In this document: positions 12,561 through 24,784 of the stretch, piece after piece | How positions within the stretch are numbered: position 1 is the first letter of the stretch | Layout: each line of letters starts with the position of its first letter | Source: Reticulitermes speratus | Taxonomy: Eukaryota; Arthropoda; Insecta; Blattodea; Rhinotermitidae | Assembly (NCBI GenBank): GCA_021186555.1 | Contig: JAJKFL010000042.1 | Coordinates: 23,311,521 to 23,375,520, forward strand | Reading direction: 5' to 3' | DNA length: 64,000 nucleotides | Notes under the pieces: generated by a model | The model's database searches: none | Told to the model about the DNA's origin: nothing | The model's input: only the letters and a program-made list of their open reading frames with translations | Made by a program: the position numbers and the translations under genes

Positions 12561-12790
12561 TATTCACACCGTACATTTTAATTTTATATTCACATTCCGA
12601 CAAAATGTACAATTCAATCACATTAATTGTGCAATTCCACTGTCCTACATGTTTCTAACCCTTAATTTGGGTTCATGAGCCCCTGAGGATGAACCCAGAT
12701 TAAGGGTTCGAAACATGTAGGACAGTGGAATTGCACAATTAATGTGATTGAATTGTACATTTTGTCGGACTGTGAATATAAATTATGTTA
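12561..12790 (+). mobile_element. Penelope-like inverted-repeat element
   Basis: The outer arms 12591-12670 and 12691-12777 are near-perfect reverse complements (for example GACAAAATGTACAATTCAAT on the left, ATTGAATTGTACATTTTGTC on the right). The hammerhead core sits at the centre of the palindrome. Left of the arm, TTCACACCGTACATTTT resembles the tail found next to copies at 22.7, 24.3 and 45.2 kb. No coding capacity. A target-site duplication is not clear. Confidence 0.75.
12683..12719 (+). ncRNA. Hammerhead ribozyme motif (PLE type) with facing partial partner
   Basis: CTGAGGA at 12683-12689, stem II AACCC (12692-12696) with GGGTT (12704-12708), GAAAC at 12710-12714, then ATGTA, giving a 2-3 bp stem III and cleavage triplet GUA (12717-12719). 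Stem I pairing is short (GG with CC). The opposite strand of the left arm carries the matching half (CTCATGA, ACCC/GGGT, GAAAC), with one core change (G to C in CUGANGA). The two motifs therefore face each other across a palindrome centre. Confidence 0.75.
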
Positions 12791-14393
12791 AATATTTCAA
12801 GAACCAATTTTATTACGTATTGTACATATACCTGTATGCAATATATATGTTACGCAAATAGACTAAAACAAGAGTGGAAATAGGATGTACGTTTCTTTCA
12901 GCGGAATCGATAATTTCAAAGCTCCTAAGATAGGAGACAATTCCTGTCCCGTACCCGAAGGCTTTCTCTGGTTTTCCATGCAAAGCACCAACTAAGAGCA
13001 ACATGAAAAATGCCGGAGGGTGTGACGACGCTCAGACTAGAGAATGACATTTTTATGACATCAATAACTTTTTATAAGAAAGAATAATATCCAAAAAAGG
13101 AAAGAATGGGAGGGGCATAGGTTGAGAGTGAAAGCATTAGATGAATGAGACCTAGAGTCATGAAACTGCAACCCGTGCCTGAGCGGCAAATTCTCTGCAA
13201 TGGGAGTCGGGCGAAAAATGTAATGAAGTTGCTGCAGGCTTTGAGTTATGTGTGATTTTATTGCCTCCGCGGCGTAGTTACTAGGATTCGATGTGTAAAG
13301 TACTGAATAAGGAATCCTGTATAAGTAAAGTGTATGTATGGAGTGGACTACATGACCAAAATTTTAACGTTCAGGTACGAAGCAACTATTTACCCCCTGT
13401 GGAATCAAATATTCCATTTCTACATTATTAACATTTTAAAGCCTAATGGTTACTTTCTGTACCACCAGGTTTAACATTAAAAATTCGATATTCTGGCCAC
13501 ATATTATATTTATATGTTTTGTATTTATCTCACAACAAACAACAATCATTTCCCCGTACAGCACTAGCTGATTTTTTTCCATAACCGAGACACAAACTGT
13601 TTACTGCGCGGTAACAGCTGAATGTTTAAAAATAGTTTAGGTAATCCTTAGCCTTTAAAGGATTACTTAATTTTCTACGGGAGACATATTCTGTGTCCAT
13701 TATAAAAGCCAAGCAGTTTGGTTTGTATTCACTGTAAGAATTATATGGAACTCGTGCATATTATATGTGGCAAAATATTGAGTTTATTAATGTTAAGCAC
13801 CTGAAACATGTAGTTACAACTGGATTTCAAAGGCGAAGAAAATTTTTCTTCGTGTTTCGTTGGAGACGCAAGGCGTCTCGGATGTTACGCCGTACCTAGC
13901 AGCGCTTCTCAGTGTTCTCTACCTTTTCATGTGACGCAAATTTGTAGTAAGAATGGGTGTACTGTGCACACTGAATCACGTGTACGTACACAAACTGACT
14001 GTAGCGCCTTCCTCAGTCCAGATATTCACATCACAAATGTTTCATCATACATTCTCGGTTTATGAAAGAAACGAGTTTATCACCGCCGTGAATATTAAGA
14101 GTAGTCGTCTGAAAGGTGACATCTTACAGTCTGCCAACATTTTGCCTACGTTTCGGAGGAACCTGCCTCCTCTTTTTGAGATTCTTCTACCATAAAACTG
14201 GTGCAGAAAATTCTTCTGAAAAGACACCAGATTACTACCAGAGTACACGGTATCACACCCCACAAATTATTTATTTTCATCCAAAATTTCTTTCATTTCT
14301 TCAATGGGAAAGACGAAGTTTCACACTTGTGAGGAGACAGAATATATTTACCTTTGTTCTGTAGGTTTTTTCACTTATATATGAGTAACATTT
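12791..14393. other. Unassigned non-coding DNA
   Basis: Overlapping frames on both strands near 13953-14364 (up to 82 codons) have no domain signal and shadow one another. Nothing else recognised. Confidence 0.5.
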
Positions 14394-14560
14394 TTTTCCC
14401 TATGGCTCGACAGCCCCTAGGCGGCCTTGGCCTCCTCATTTTACGACGCTTCACGATCACACACTTTTAGACACACCACACTCGGTAGGACTCCTCTGGA
14501 CGAGTGACCAGCCCGTCGCAGAGACCTCTACCTGACAACACACAATACGAGTAACAGATT
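14394..14560 (-). mobile_element. SINE family A, body only, minus strand
   Basis: On the plus strand: TATGGCTCGACAGCCCCTAG, then CTTCACGATCACACACTTTT, CACACCACACTCGGTAGGAC, CCTCTGGACGAGTGACCAGC and CCTCTACCTGACAACACACA, collinear with the 28.8 kb copy. The minus-strand tail is GGG followed by A-rich DNA. The tRNA-like head is absent, so the copy is 5'-truncated. Confidence 0.85.
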
Positions 14561-16533
14561 AGGATAATTAAGAAATTCTGAACCGAATGGCAAGTATAAT
14601 CCGGTTTTGAAGGATGGTGTATTTAATCATGTTTAATTTTTTAAGTTACACTCCTTTAAATGTACTTGAACTACCAGATATTTTCAATGAACGTATTGGC
14701 TGTTTTTAAATTACCACTTTGTATTGGGAAGCAGCAATGGAACTTAAAAATAATTTACGAATTCCACAAGGAGAAAACCTGTACAGTGACACATGCAGGT
14801 CGAAACGTTGCGAAATTTTTGTCACCACACTTAATCAAGCAAATTATTATGAGCCGGCTTATATAATGTTAGAAACTGGAGTTTAAAAGGCGCGTGATCT
14901 CTTTGTAAACTCTAATTCTCAAGTAGTCTGTATGCTTATTTATTGCAGACTGAAATCCAATCGTGTCAGAGATGACACATTCCGCGAATTCATGCACTAC
15001 TTTCTGTTCTGGTTCCTGACATATCCACTATATTGGAAAATATATAAAAAATTGTATATTTTAATGAAGTGTGGGTCTTAATTTTCTCTTACTCACAAAT
15101 GCTAGCGACTGATTAGAAAATTGATTTACTTGTGTAAAAGATAACAATAAAAGTAAAATAATTAGCCTAGCAAATTTATTAGACTAAAAATACTTTTTTC
15201 AGAATCCATTGAACGCTTTCCTTATTCAAGGAAAAAAACAAACAGTGTCACACATTCATATTTCCAATTTATGCGTTTTATATATTTAAATGAAATTGAA
15301 TACATTTTGTGTGTCTTAGATCTTGGAACAAATTTTATCACAACACGGAAACGTAATCGATGGCTCAGTTTGACCCTTGACTATTGAATTTTGGTGTGAT
15401 GCGTGGAACGAAAATCCTTACAGTGGAGTAAAATACTGAATCTTCTGTATTCGTAAGGAAGGGACACGGGCTTTAATTTAGGTATTAGTGAAATGAAAAA
15501 TGAAGGAATTTTGGTGGATTCAGACAAAGGTGAAATAAATTTAAAAAGTACTACCTCAGTTAAATATTGAGCTCTCCCAAATAACTTAAGCGCAATTTAT
15601 TTAACACACTTCATATTTCTTGATTAATTTATTGCAGACGAAACCTATTATTACACAGAAAGGTCTGATTACATGTGCCACACTGCTGGAGGGTACAATT
15701 ATTTTAATTTCATCCACGGGGAGAGCACTTTATTCGACATATGTTGTGTGACTGCATAGGTTAAAATGTTCTGCAAAAAATATAATTAAAATAACAGATA
15801 TTTATATTAGATTTATAGTGAAATATAAAACTGTACGCAGTTAACAAATATATTTTTATCTAAGTAAGACTTTGCATCTTACTACCAGTCATATCTAAGA
15901 GTGGCTAATTAATTTTAACTGTATTTTATACCAAATCTTTTAAACTGTGTAATCAAACAACACGTTGATAAAGGTTTTTCTCTCAGGATGACCACTTGAT
16001 GGTTCACACCTGTCTGGGATATGCTAAGAATTTATACAATAGAATCACATTACACATTAGTGACATTTTTGTGGATTATTTATTTGTCAACGCATAAAAA
16101 ATTCTACACTCTACACTGGTGGGTTTATGACTAAAAAGTGTACATTCTAATTGCTGTATAAGAAAATAATAAATTTCATGTCTTCCATCCATAATGTCAA
16201 GTAAATTATATATTATGTTTTTCGGCAAAATAATGTAAATAATAACGAAGATACATAATTTATGTATAAGAAAATCGAGTGCTTATGAGACGTGGTTTAT
16301 CGCTACACACTTTAGATAGATGATGTCTGTAAAAGACAGGAGCCGTACATGTTAGTTGTAAGCTGTGTTACTTGTCTTCTTTTTTGCTGACGTATCTAAA
16401 TATCAGCAGTAATTCTTTCGTTCAAATGTACGTTGCGCGTCTTCTAATTCAGACTGACCGTAACGACCGTTAACTGTTTGAGTCATGCATGTGAAAGGAA
16501 TATAACTGTCGTTCTCTTGCAAGGGCAAATGCA
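14561..16533. other. Unassigned AT-rich DNA
   Basis: Near 14778-14812, ACCTG...CAGGTCGAAACGTTGC resembles the stem II and GAAAC part of a hammerhead, but no CUGANGA precedes it. Otherwise nothing recognised. Confidence 0.5.
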
Positions 16534-16556
16534 TCTCTCTCTCTCTCTCTCTCTCT
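16534..16556. repeat. (CT)n microsatellite
   Basis: An uninterrupted CT dinucleotide run, read directly. The adjacent minus-strand Glu/Arg-rich frame is a by-product of it. Confidence 0.95.
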
Positions 16557-19500
16557 GCTTCCACTCGCTCTTCACGCAGACCAGTAATTATGTGAGTATT
16601 CTCCACAACTCCGGAAACTCAGAGTTGCTGTGTGCAATTTAAAAGGGTGCTTCAGGAATAATAAAAATTGCAGGCGATTTAAAGCTCCTACAGCTACATC
16701 AGGTAGCAACTCCAGAGTAAAAACTGACTTTTTTAGAAATGCAGGCAACATTTCATAGTTTTGGAGCATTTAGAACATTTCTTTCATTATCTAGGAAACT
16801 CTCATACTTTCCAAAAATGTACATTCGGCATAAACATGTATTCCATTTCTTATATGTAGTGTTGTCGAAACATATTCCGTGCCGATAAAGATGTAGTGAA
16901 TTGAGATTGATAAGAGAGCAACAATGAATTTGTTTTCGTATAAGACGTCCATTATTTTTTCGGATTTTAGCCAGCATTAGATTGTTTCTTCAATACATCA
17001 GGCTCCTCCGAAATGTTGTTAATTTTCTATATGACGTGACACTCTTCATAGTCACCTCCGTGAAACCCTAAAATTTTATACAGCTCTCAAGAAAAGTTTT
17101 ACAAAGATTGTTTGTCTTGTCCTAATCCCACTTCAGAGAAAATCATATATACTTACAACATATTACAGCAGTGTCTGTAGATTAACAAACGTTGTAAAAT
17201 GCATGTTTCCTTTCGATTAAAAACCTTGTTTGGTATTGGGTAAAGTTAGATCAACACACAAAGAGGTTTTGTTGTGCGGTAACTAAAATTTATAGTGTTC
17301 ACAAAGCACGCGTTTAGGTGGCTTTACGATAAGAGCGCTACATTTGTAACTAACTTAGTTTATGTTCCCTTCGATGACCTCTGAGGGATAAATTCAGCGT
17401 AAAATTTGGGTCACGTGCAGACCCTACATGGCCAACTTTGTTGACCCCGATCAAGGAGCTTTCCCTTCACCCCTAGCTTCAACAGCAGTTCAACCTACAA
17501 CTACAAACAATAAGCCTGTTCTTCCAATTCCGTCACATAATTCTGGACCATCTATTTAGAGCAGGGGTTAAACAATAACTCTACCTTCCCAAGAGGAAAG
17601 TGGTTATGTTTTTGTGTTTAGTTGCAATGAAAGAAGTCGCAATTCTCTTTTTTTTAATTCAAAATTGTGTTCAAAATATGTGAATGTTCCATCCAGAATG
17701 TGGGTGCTATCATTAGTAAGAGAGGCAGCTAGACTCTTAGAATAACGTTGAGGGTTTTATACAAATCTGACAAATTTTGTCAGATGAAAATCATTATAAC
17801 TGGACTTCATTTTCTGCTGTTTGTTTTTATTGCTTCAATTAAGAATAATCCTTACTTGATTTAAGGAATTTTAAAAAAATCTAGCCGCATTGAAAGTAAG
17901 AATTTTATAGTCCTAAATCTGTCCGTAATATAAAAATAAGTATACATATATATAGCTGATTATTTAAGGACGTAAATAAATATATTAAAGAATAAATCTA
18001 CACTTTTGAATTGATATGAAACTCAGCCTAATTCTAATAAAAGATGAACATAGACCAAAGGTTTCTGGTAAAAAATTCGGAAGGAGTGTGGTCCAAAAAG
18101 GAGGAAATAAATAAAAGAATGGGAAAATTGCATGAGGACATTCACAATTTATGCTATTCACTTTACATTTTTTAATTAAATAGAAGGGGACTAGATAGAT
18201 GGAACGTGTAACATGCATGGTGAAAATAGATAATGCATAAGACGTCATAATAGGATATTATACAGGGTTGACATTATTTGAAAGACCAAGCCATACACTG
18301 AAAGATAGTATTGAAATAAATATTTGAGAAACAGGGCACGAAAAGCGACCTGGATTCAACTGGAGAACAATAGAGCCCAGTGGTGGGATTTTGTGAAGAA
18401 AATAATGAACATTACGGTTACATATGAACATGGAATTTACGAGGTCTAAAAATTCACTGACTATTTAAATAATATAAATACGTGCTAGATAAAATTTTAT
18501 TAAAACTTATCATCTTCAAAAGAGTTTCTCCTGTATGCTACATCGACGTCGCCATTTTTCCCGCACTTTTATAGCGTTTTAAAGAAATCTGAGTTAGATG
18601 TTCTGGATTTTTCCTTGTCATTTCCTCCGCTGATTTCTATTGACCTTCTTTAAAATAAACTTCCAAATTCGACAACGTGAAAGATAGCGCTGGAGATAAA
18701 TGAGGGCTCTATCGTGGCAGTGGAAAAACTGGAGCTTGGTTTTTCGCAAGAAACTGCAGGACCGAGAATGCCTTCTGTGCCCACACATTGTATCTGGTGT
18801 TTCATGTGATTAAAAGAACACAATACGAAAATTTCCCTGAACAGCATTAACTCAGTGGCCTCTAAAATGGAGATAACTCTTTGTTTTCTAAGATGAAGAA
18901 GTGAACTTTGGCTCTATATGAAGGGTCGAACAGAGTAAGGTTCGTACTTCTAGCCTAATTATGGTAGCAGAACCATTTGCATCTTTAACAAAAAAGAGCG
19001 GTTTAATGTAACAGATAGATGTCACTTCACTCACAGATTCTCATAACCTATACAGCAAGATTCATCAAAATATTATCTTTTGACACCTTCGACCTGTCAG
19101 TGATCGTACACACATTAAACAAAACTATCTGAAGTTGCAATTAGCATTGGCAGCAGCAGGATGAGCTGATGCCTTCGAGCAGTGAGTACACGCTGTGAGT
19201 GTTCACGTTTACAGGCAGCAGCACTAATGTTTCTCTGTCATTCAGTTACCTTGATGCAAATTTCGAAGTCTCGTGAATTTCGGTATTCTACCCGAAGTTC
19301 TTGTTCACTTCCACAGCTAAGATATTAATCCCACTACGTAACCCGCGTTACTGAAAACTACCTTCAATGGTTAAACGAGAGAACCAGTGAAATGCATCAG
19401 TCCTGGGCTGTGAGCAGGGTAAAGACCATTATGTCGCTAATCCTTTTACATTTACCTCGGTGAAAGTACAAGTGCATGGATCCAGCAGCAGACGATATCG

Positions 19501-20009
19501 CGCTCTCTTCGCTCCACCAAAACTCGGTTCACATTACCCTGCCGCATATAAATCTTAAGTGTCTCTCCATACCGAGCGAGTGGCATGTAATGGCTTTTCG
19601 ACGATTTCGAGTACAATCAAACCACCACTAGCCATTATATTTTTCTGGATTCATGTCCACAGCAGAAGAAACCGCCCACGAGTGCCGCCTGTCTTTGCGA
19701 CACGAGGTTTTGGTATCTCGCGTAGAAGGGAACTTGCGCACACCAACTACTGCTGGCATGACGGTGGCACGATGGCACTGGGATTTCTTTGAAGGTACCG
19801 AATGTAGTCGGGGACGCCTTCTCTATCTCTTACGACATAGCGCGGCATTTTGAGATTCTCTGGCCTGTGGTCCATAGTGACTATTGGCACTGCCATCCGA
19901 GATGCCACTGCGTGCAGTCGCTCTCTGGCAGCTGGCGCAATACTCGAAACCGGTCAAGTCGAATCGCGTCTGCTCACTAACGTTGCGTGAAAAAGACTGG
20001 TCCTTGGAG
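16557..20009. other. Unassigned DNA, GC-richer toward its right end
   Basis: The first 3 kb is AT-rich with no recognised feature. From about 19480 to 20000 GC rises and three short overlapping plus frames appear (19559-19792, 19653-19853, 19789-19980). None shows a domain, and they overlap in different frames, so I do not call a gene. It may be part of an unclassified repeat. Confidence 0.45.
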
Positions 20010-20270
20010 CTGTGATGTCGTAGTCAGTATAGCAGCCAGCTACAGGCTTTACGGTCCGGATTTCGAATCCCAGGAGTGGCAAGAGGTTTTCTCTTCTGCA
20101 AAACCGCCCTGACAGGTTCTGGGGCCCACCCAGCCTATTATTCAATGGGTACCGGTTTATTTTTCGGAGGTAAAACTGTCGGTGTGTGAAGTCGACGACT
20201 CACCTCCAACTTGTGCTTAGGTTAAAAATGAGTGGAGCTGTACCTCTACTCCTCCTATAAGCCTCCAAGT
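20010..20270 (+). mobile_element. SINE family V (tRNA-derived), plus strand
   Basis: The tRNA-like head has an A-box-like TAGTCAGTATAGCAG from 20021 and a B-box-like GGATTTCGAATCC at 20058-20070. The body contains GGTTCTGGGGCCCACCCAGC, then GGGTACCGG and AAAAATGAGTGGAGCTGTAC. Related copies are at 6.0 (fragment), 46.6, 60.2 and 61.6 kb. Expected to be Pol III transcribed in its active form; this copy looks old. Confidence 0.8.
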
Positions 20271-21424
20271 CGTGGACAGGGAAAACATTACCTTTCTACG
20301 GATGCTTGGGTTCGGGATCGTGCTTCACCTCATGCGTCTCCATAAATGTGTACTTTTTACAAACTCCAGACCAACTAATGCGATCTACAAGAGCTCTGGT
20401 TCTGAGTGGCTCGGGTCGGAAGTGGTATTTAAAACGAGATCGCCATGGCGTACAGCTGTTGGAATATTTTCAGCCACTGAAAGAGCATTCTGCCTACAGT
20501 CAGCAACAGTCACTGCAAGTGTTGTGTGCACAAGCACGAACACCTGCAGTGTGGACGCACTTTACGTTGTTGTAAAAGCAGACCATTATCGTCACTCAGA
20601 ACACTCGACTCAACTCGTGCAATGTGACGGAAGAGAAGCCTACGTTAGCGCCATAAAAACTAAAATTCACCTAAGTTACACTGAATGTGTTTATTAAATT
20701 TTAGTAATTTATTTTAACCCCACAGCTAATAAATGGCTTTTGCGTTGGGAAGAGCATTGTTTAATGCTGTTTAAAGAAATAGTCGCTGTATCTTGTGAAA
20801 AAAGAACAGTTATGACATTTAAATTCACGTTTATTTAATGCTCAACCTTGTCGAATGCACATTGAGCAGTGAGCTAGAAACGGTTAAAGTGTAGGCTACA
20901 GCGGTCAAAATAAATAATCAAACCCCTTTAAAGGGAATAGTTTATAACAGTTTGAAGTGAGAATTCTTCTAAAATAATTCAGCTCAACTGAACCGATTGG
21001 GGGCCGAGATAATGATGCAAGGCTGTACTATTCTTCCATTACTTAAAACATAATAATTCAAGATGGAAATTTATGTTATATACAGAGATGTGCTTTATTT
21101 TCCTGGAGATAGGCAGTCGTTATAATGCTGTTGTCTAAGATCTGAACGCGTACTCAGGGTAAATGCGTTACAATGCACACACATACGCCTGAGGATAAGT
21201 AAGTCAATCTCAAAATTTCCTTACAGAAACTTCAATAGCACTGTCATTTCTAAACCAGTAAATATAGAAGTCTGGAAATTTACGCAAAGCAGAAGAGTTC
21301 CTGCCTCTACGTTTTCAATACGTGAATGCTAATATTTCAAACTCCCTTTTATATAGTGCGAAACTGATTACTTCAAGCAATACACTGATAAATGCTAGTA
21401 ATTTAAATATGCTTTTACACTGCG
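20271..21424. other. Unassigned DNA with a 141-codon open frame
   Basis: The plus frame 20272-20697 (141 codons) is the longest frame in the window outside the LINE. It begins at the SINE boundary, overlaps a second open frame (20306-20575), has no recognisable domain, and lies in a stretch less AT-rich than average. I cannot support a gene. The rest is AT-rich and blank. Confidence 0.35.
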
Positions 21425-21605
21425 CGAGATTTCAGGCTTCCGCCGCGGTGTAGTTGAGCCTTCGCTCTTGTAAAAGATTACTCTTGACCCTTGAAAATGG
21501 ACAGATAGGCTGTGCCGAAACGTCGTAAACAACTACCAATATACGCTGCATAACTTCCTAGAGGAGCGAAGGAATCCGTGCTTTTCCACTGTTTAAGTAA
21601 GACGT
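21425..21605 (+). repeat. Dispersed repeat with hammerhead-like GAAACGTCGTA motif
   Basis: CTCTTGACCCTTGAAAATGG, an imperfect stem, CCGAAACGTCGTAAACAAC, then a GAGGAGCGAAGG block. The order and wording match 53630-53745 (CTCTTGACCCGTGAAGATGG ... CCCGAAACGTCTGTAAACAA ... AGAAGAGCGCAG). The upstream TTTCAGGCTTCCGC block also recurs at about 48137. The arrangement (purine-rich core, stem, GAAAC, short C-G stem, GUA) resembles a degenerate hammerhead, but the core is not canonical. Confidence 0.6.
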
Positions 21606-22229
21606 CACGGATGAATTCACGTAAACCACAAATAAATATTTAAGACTACCATGACCGGTTCTCTCACAGCTATAAAAAATTAAATTAACGCACATAAATT
21701 CACAGCATACTTAAATTGGCGCGAAGCCAGTGAGTAACATAAAGAAATATGTCGAAAGGATAATTAGTCATTATTGAAGTTCAATCTTCACTGTCATTAC
21801 ACAAACACTCGGATAGATTATCAGTCCCATTTGGGTCCAGAATACGAGACAGATCGTAAAATACCCCATGCAGTGGACGTCTCCCCAACCTTTTATTGAA
21901 GGAAGGAACAAATTCAATTTTCGAAACTTTTTCCATTTCTACTGTATTTGATTTCTTTACTTTTGTCACACTGGAGGATGAACAAAATTCAAATTCTCAG
22001 TGTTCCTAAATTAAAATATTTGTGCACTGTTGATGCATTTCATATTACCATTATCTCTTAACTGTATTCAAAACAATATGATAGAATTTCAATTTTCGAT
22101 GTTTAAAACCAAATTGTGCCTCCATTTTTAAATCAAATTTTGAGTACCTTTTTAGTTCGTCTTATACGTAGTCCCAGAAAAACTTATTTTTCTAAAAGTT
22201 CACATTTTCTACCCGCGTTACTAACACAG
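21606..22229. other. Unassigned AT-rich DNA
   Basis: No feature recognised. A 62-codon minus frame near 21781 has no domain. Confidence 0.55.
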
Positions 22230-22500
22230 TTCTTGAATAAAATCGGTCATTAATGTCGCGCTGTTGTGAACAAGGCTCGCGCTCACTGTTGCCTGCAGAC
22301 AGAATCCCCGGGCATCCGGCAGAAGGGTGTAGACTTGCCTCTCATTGTCCAAGCCACATCGCCCCGCGGTCTTGTTGATTGAATTTGCCCCTCATTACAG
22401 CGCAGGTCGCCGCCGTTAGTTACTGCAGCTTCGGCTAATTCCATTCTGTACCGGGACTACGCACCGATCCCTTGTCTGAAATGCCACTGCAGTAGACCGT
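22230..22500. other. Short GC-rich island of unknown nature
   Basis: This ~270-bp block has many CpG and GC-rich words (GTCGCGCTG, CCCCGGGCATCCGGC, CGCCCCGCGG, GGTCGCCGCCG) and stands out from the AT-rich surroundings. It has no long frame. It could be a promoter-like CpG cluster, an unclassified SINE-like repeat or a conserved non-coding element; the sequence alone does not decide. Confidence 0.4.
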
Positions 22501-22687
22501 CCCTATGATTGATTATTACAAGAGGTGAAGGTCTACCTAAGGTCTAGCAATGCTCACTTCTGAAATTACATTAGCATAATCCCTATGATTATTAACACTA
22601 CTTTCCCAATTGTTTATATTAAATATCCTGCCCACAGCGCTCAACGATACTTTTCCCTTATCTTCGTGTTTCTGACAAGAGTACAAC

Positions 22688-23090
22688 AAATTTTCTGTTG
22701 TTCGTACCGTGCACATTCTTATAATTTGTACATTAACCTAATTATGCACTTAATAAATTACATTCAAAAGTAAGTGTAAAACACCTACGTGTTTCGGCAC
22801 CGAGGTGCCATCATCAGGCAGTTATCTGAACTAAGGAATACAAGGCCATTACGCTTATGCAGGTATTATGTCGCCTTAGTTAAAATGATTAAAATAATTA
22901 GAATATTAAAATTCCAAAATGCACAAGGTTGGCAATTATAAAATCACAATATTGTAAACTTTTTTTTTTAATGAGATGTTCCAAGCAGAAGTGTTCAGTC
23001 TTTTACACAACAACGTTTTTATTATTTTATTTAGTATTTCATTAAGTGCATAAGTTGGTTAATTTACTAATTACAAGTTTAGAACATTTT
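22688..23090 (-). mobile_element. Penelope-like element with tail and inverted arms
   Basis: The tail-like sequence TTCTGTTGTTCGTACCGTGC begins at about 22691. It is followed by an arm (about 22724-22772, containing ATTAACCTAATTATGCACTT) that recurs inverted at about 23025-23085 (TTAAGTGCATAAGTTGGTTA). A canonical hammerhead lies just inside the left arm. No coding capacity. No clean target-site duplication, so the ends are approximate. Confidence 0.7.
22786..22817 (-). ncRNA. Hammerhead ribozyme motif (PLE type)
   Basis: On the minus strand: CTGATGA (22817-22811), stem II GGCAC/GTGCC with a CGAG-type loop (arms 22805-22809 and 22796-22800), GAAAC (22795-22791), then ACGTA with cleavage triplet GUA. 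The core is fully canonical and stem II is one of the best here. Stem I pairing is interrupted. Confidence 0.85.
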
Positions 23091-24048
23091 ACGAATAGTC
23101 TGTAGAGCAATAGTTGTTCATAAAAATCGGCGTTGTTCATCGTTCGCCACTTAGGTTTTCAACTGCACCTTATGCTTAGACATTTCACTTTCGGTTCCAC
23201 CAATGACACTCGTAAGCTTCTTCTCGATATTATGATCCCACTAACATTTTAACATTCAGATTCGTCAGTCAGAAGAACTAATTGTATGTTTATCTCTGGA
23301 CTCACAATCTTCTTTGCATCTCATCAATTTTTATTATGTAATATTACTTAAAACTGCGAAACTCACTGTTTATTAAATTTTCTTCGCTGTCCTACCCCTT
23401 ATATCTTATTGGTCTGTGTCCAAATGTCCGTAACCGTTATAACACTTTATTCTGGAACACGCTTCTTGTTTATTCTTCTCTCAAACTAAGAATTGCAGGT
23501 GTTCAATGGGCTGTTGTGCAGAAATGATGACGACATATATAGCGTATTATTGTATACTACAAAGCATTTAATTTAGGAACATTGTTGATAAGAGGCTCAT
23601 ACGTTTATAACCCACCAGATGCTGCACTGTAACATTTTTAATGAACTGAAAAATAGAGCTCAGAACACTTTTTTAAATACTGTTCTTCAGTTACCTTCAT
23701 CAAATCTGATATCATAACTTACTCTATATCACTTATCATATGTTTTAATATTCAACAATGCCAAATCTATGATTTCAGTTTTCAAGTCTCCATTATAATA
23801 ACACAATTTCTGAAATAATACTAGTATTAATATAAGACTACTTTTATAATAAAACACCAAAGAACATGAACACTTTTCTTTAGAATGCAATTTGTACATG
23901 TATGCTCCTTCCATATAAAAATATAACACATTACGCCCCCATGCATTCAACCTGTATTTCCAATCTCAAATGTTATTCATGCTACTTTCAAACACAGCGC
24001 GATAACTGAGATATAGGTCATGTGCAGATTGTTTGGTGTTTCTTTATA
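23091..24048. other. Unassigned AT-rich DNA
   Basis: No element or gene recognised. A 73-codon minus frame near 23729-23950 has no domain. Confidence 0.5.
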
Positions 24049-24440
24049 CAGTGGACCCTCGAACTTCGAACAGTTTGATGTTCGAACAACTTGAAACTCG
24101 AACAAAAAATTCGAGGAAAATCCGGGTTTGAAACTCGAACAAAAACTCCAAAGTCGAACAAAGAATCACGTGGTCGTCACGTGGCCGCCTTCTCTCTCTG
24201 CTTGGTCCAGATGAAAGAAGGGTAATTCACCTTCCAGTGAACAGTAATATCCCTCCTACTATTATTATTGATTGATTATTATACAATATTTTTTATGTAT
24301 GTACCATTATAAATAAAAATTTTCAATCATTGAAATTAAATATACTTTTCACACTGTTATTACCGTGCATTTTTGTGAATCAAATTAAAATAAAAAGACC
24401 GACAAATGCACTATTTAACTACTTTAATGTAGTGTCCTTA

Positions 24441-24492
24441 TATAGCCGGAATATAAATAAGGAATTTTGATTTATTTATATTCCGGCTTATA
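24441..24492. repeat. 20-bp inverted repeat inside the PLE
   Basis: TATAGCCGGAATATAAATAA (24441-24460) is repeated inverted at about 24472-24492 with one extra base and an 11-nt spacer. It begins where the left PLE arm stops matching the right arm, so it may mark a template jump or a later fold-back event. Confidence 0.8.
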
Positions 24493-24751
24493 TGAATAAC
24501 AGCCAATTGCCAGATAATAACTATATTGACGATTTATTTATTTTACAGAATACAAATCTACAAAAGCCAGTACTTCCGTAGCAGTGGGCTTCATATTCAC
24601 GTCTTGCAATTTTAACAAAGTTTTAACTAAATACAGACATATCTATGTTCTATAATTTTATCAAGACAACTCTACCACAATAGCGGTATACGAGTGATGT
24701 ACGTTTGTGTCAATATGAGCTTGTCTTAGTGGTTTTTAATACTGAAACCCC

Positions 24752-24784
24752 ATGATGATGGACTTTGAGTCCGAAACACGTGTA
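24752..24784 (+). ncRNA. Hammerhead ribozyme motif with C3 changed to A
   Basis: ATGATGA (24752-24758) stands where CTGATGA is expected. Stem II is perfect, GGACT (24760-24764) with AGTCC (24768-24772); GAAAC is at 24773-24777. Stem III ACAC/GUGU precedes GUA (24782-24784). Stem I ACCC pairs with GGGU (24785-24788). The C-to-A change hits a core base normally essential for cleavage, so this copy is predicted to be inactive. Confidence 0.8.

Noticed and set aside
14778..14815. CAGGTCGAAACGTTGC stem as a ribozyme
   Set aside because: A stem and GAAAC are present, but there is no CUGANGA upstream; left as a possible remnant of the GAAACGTC group.
20272..20697. 141-codon plus frame starting at the end of SINE V
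   Set aside because: No recognisable domain, overlaps a second open frame, starts at a SINE boundary; composition alone can explain it.
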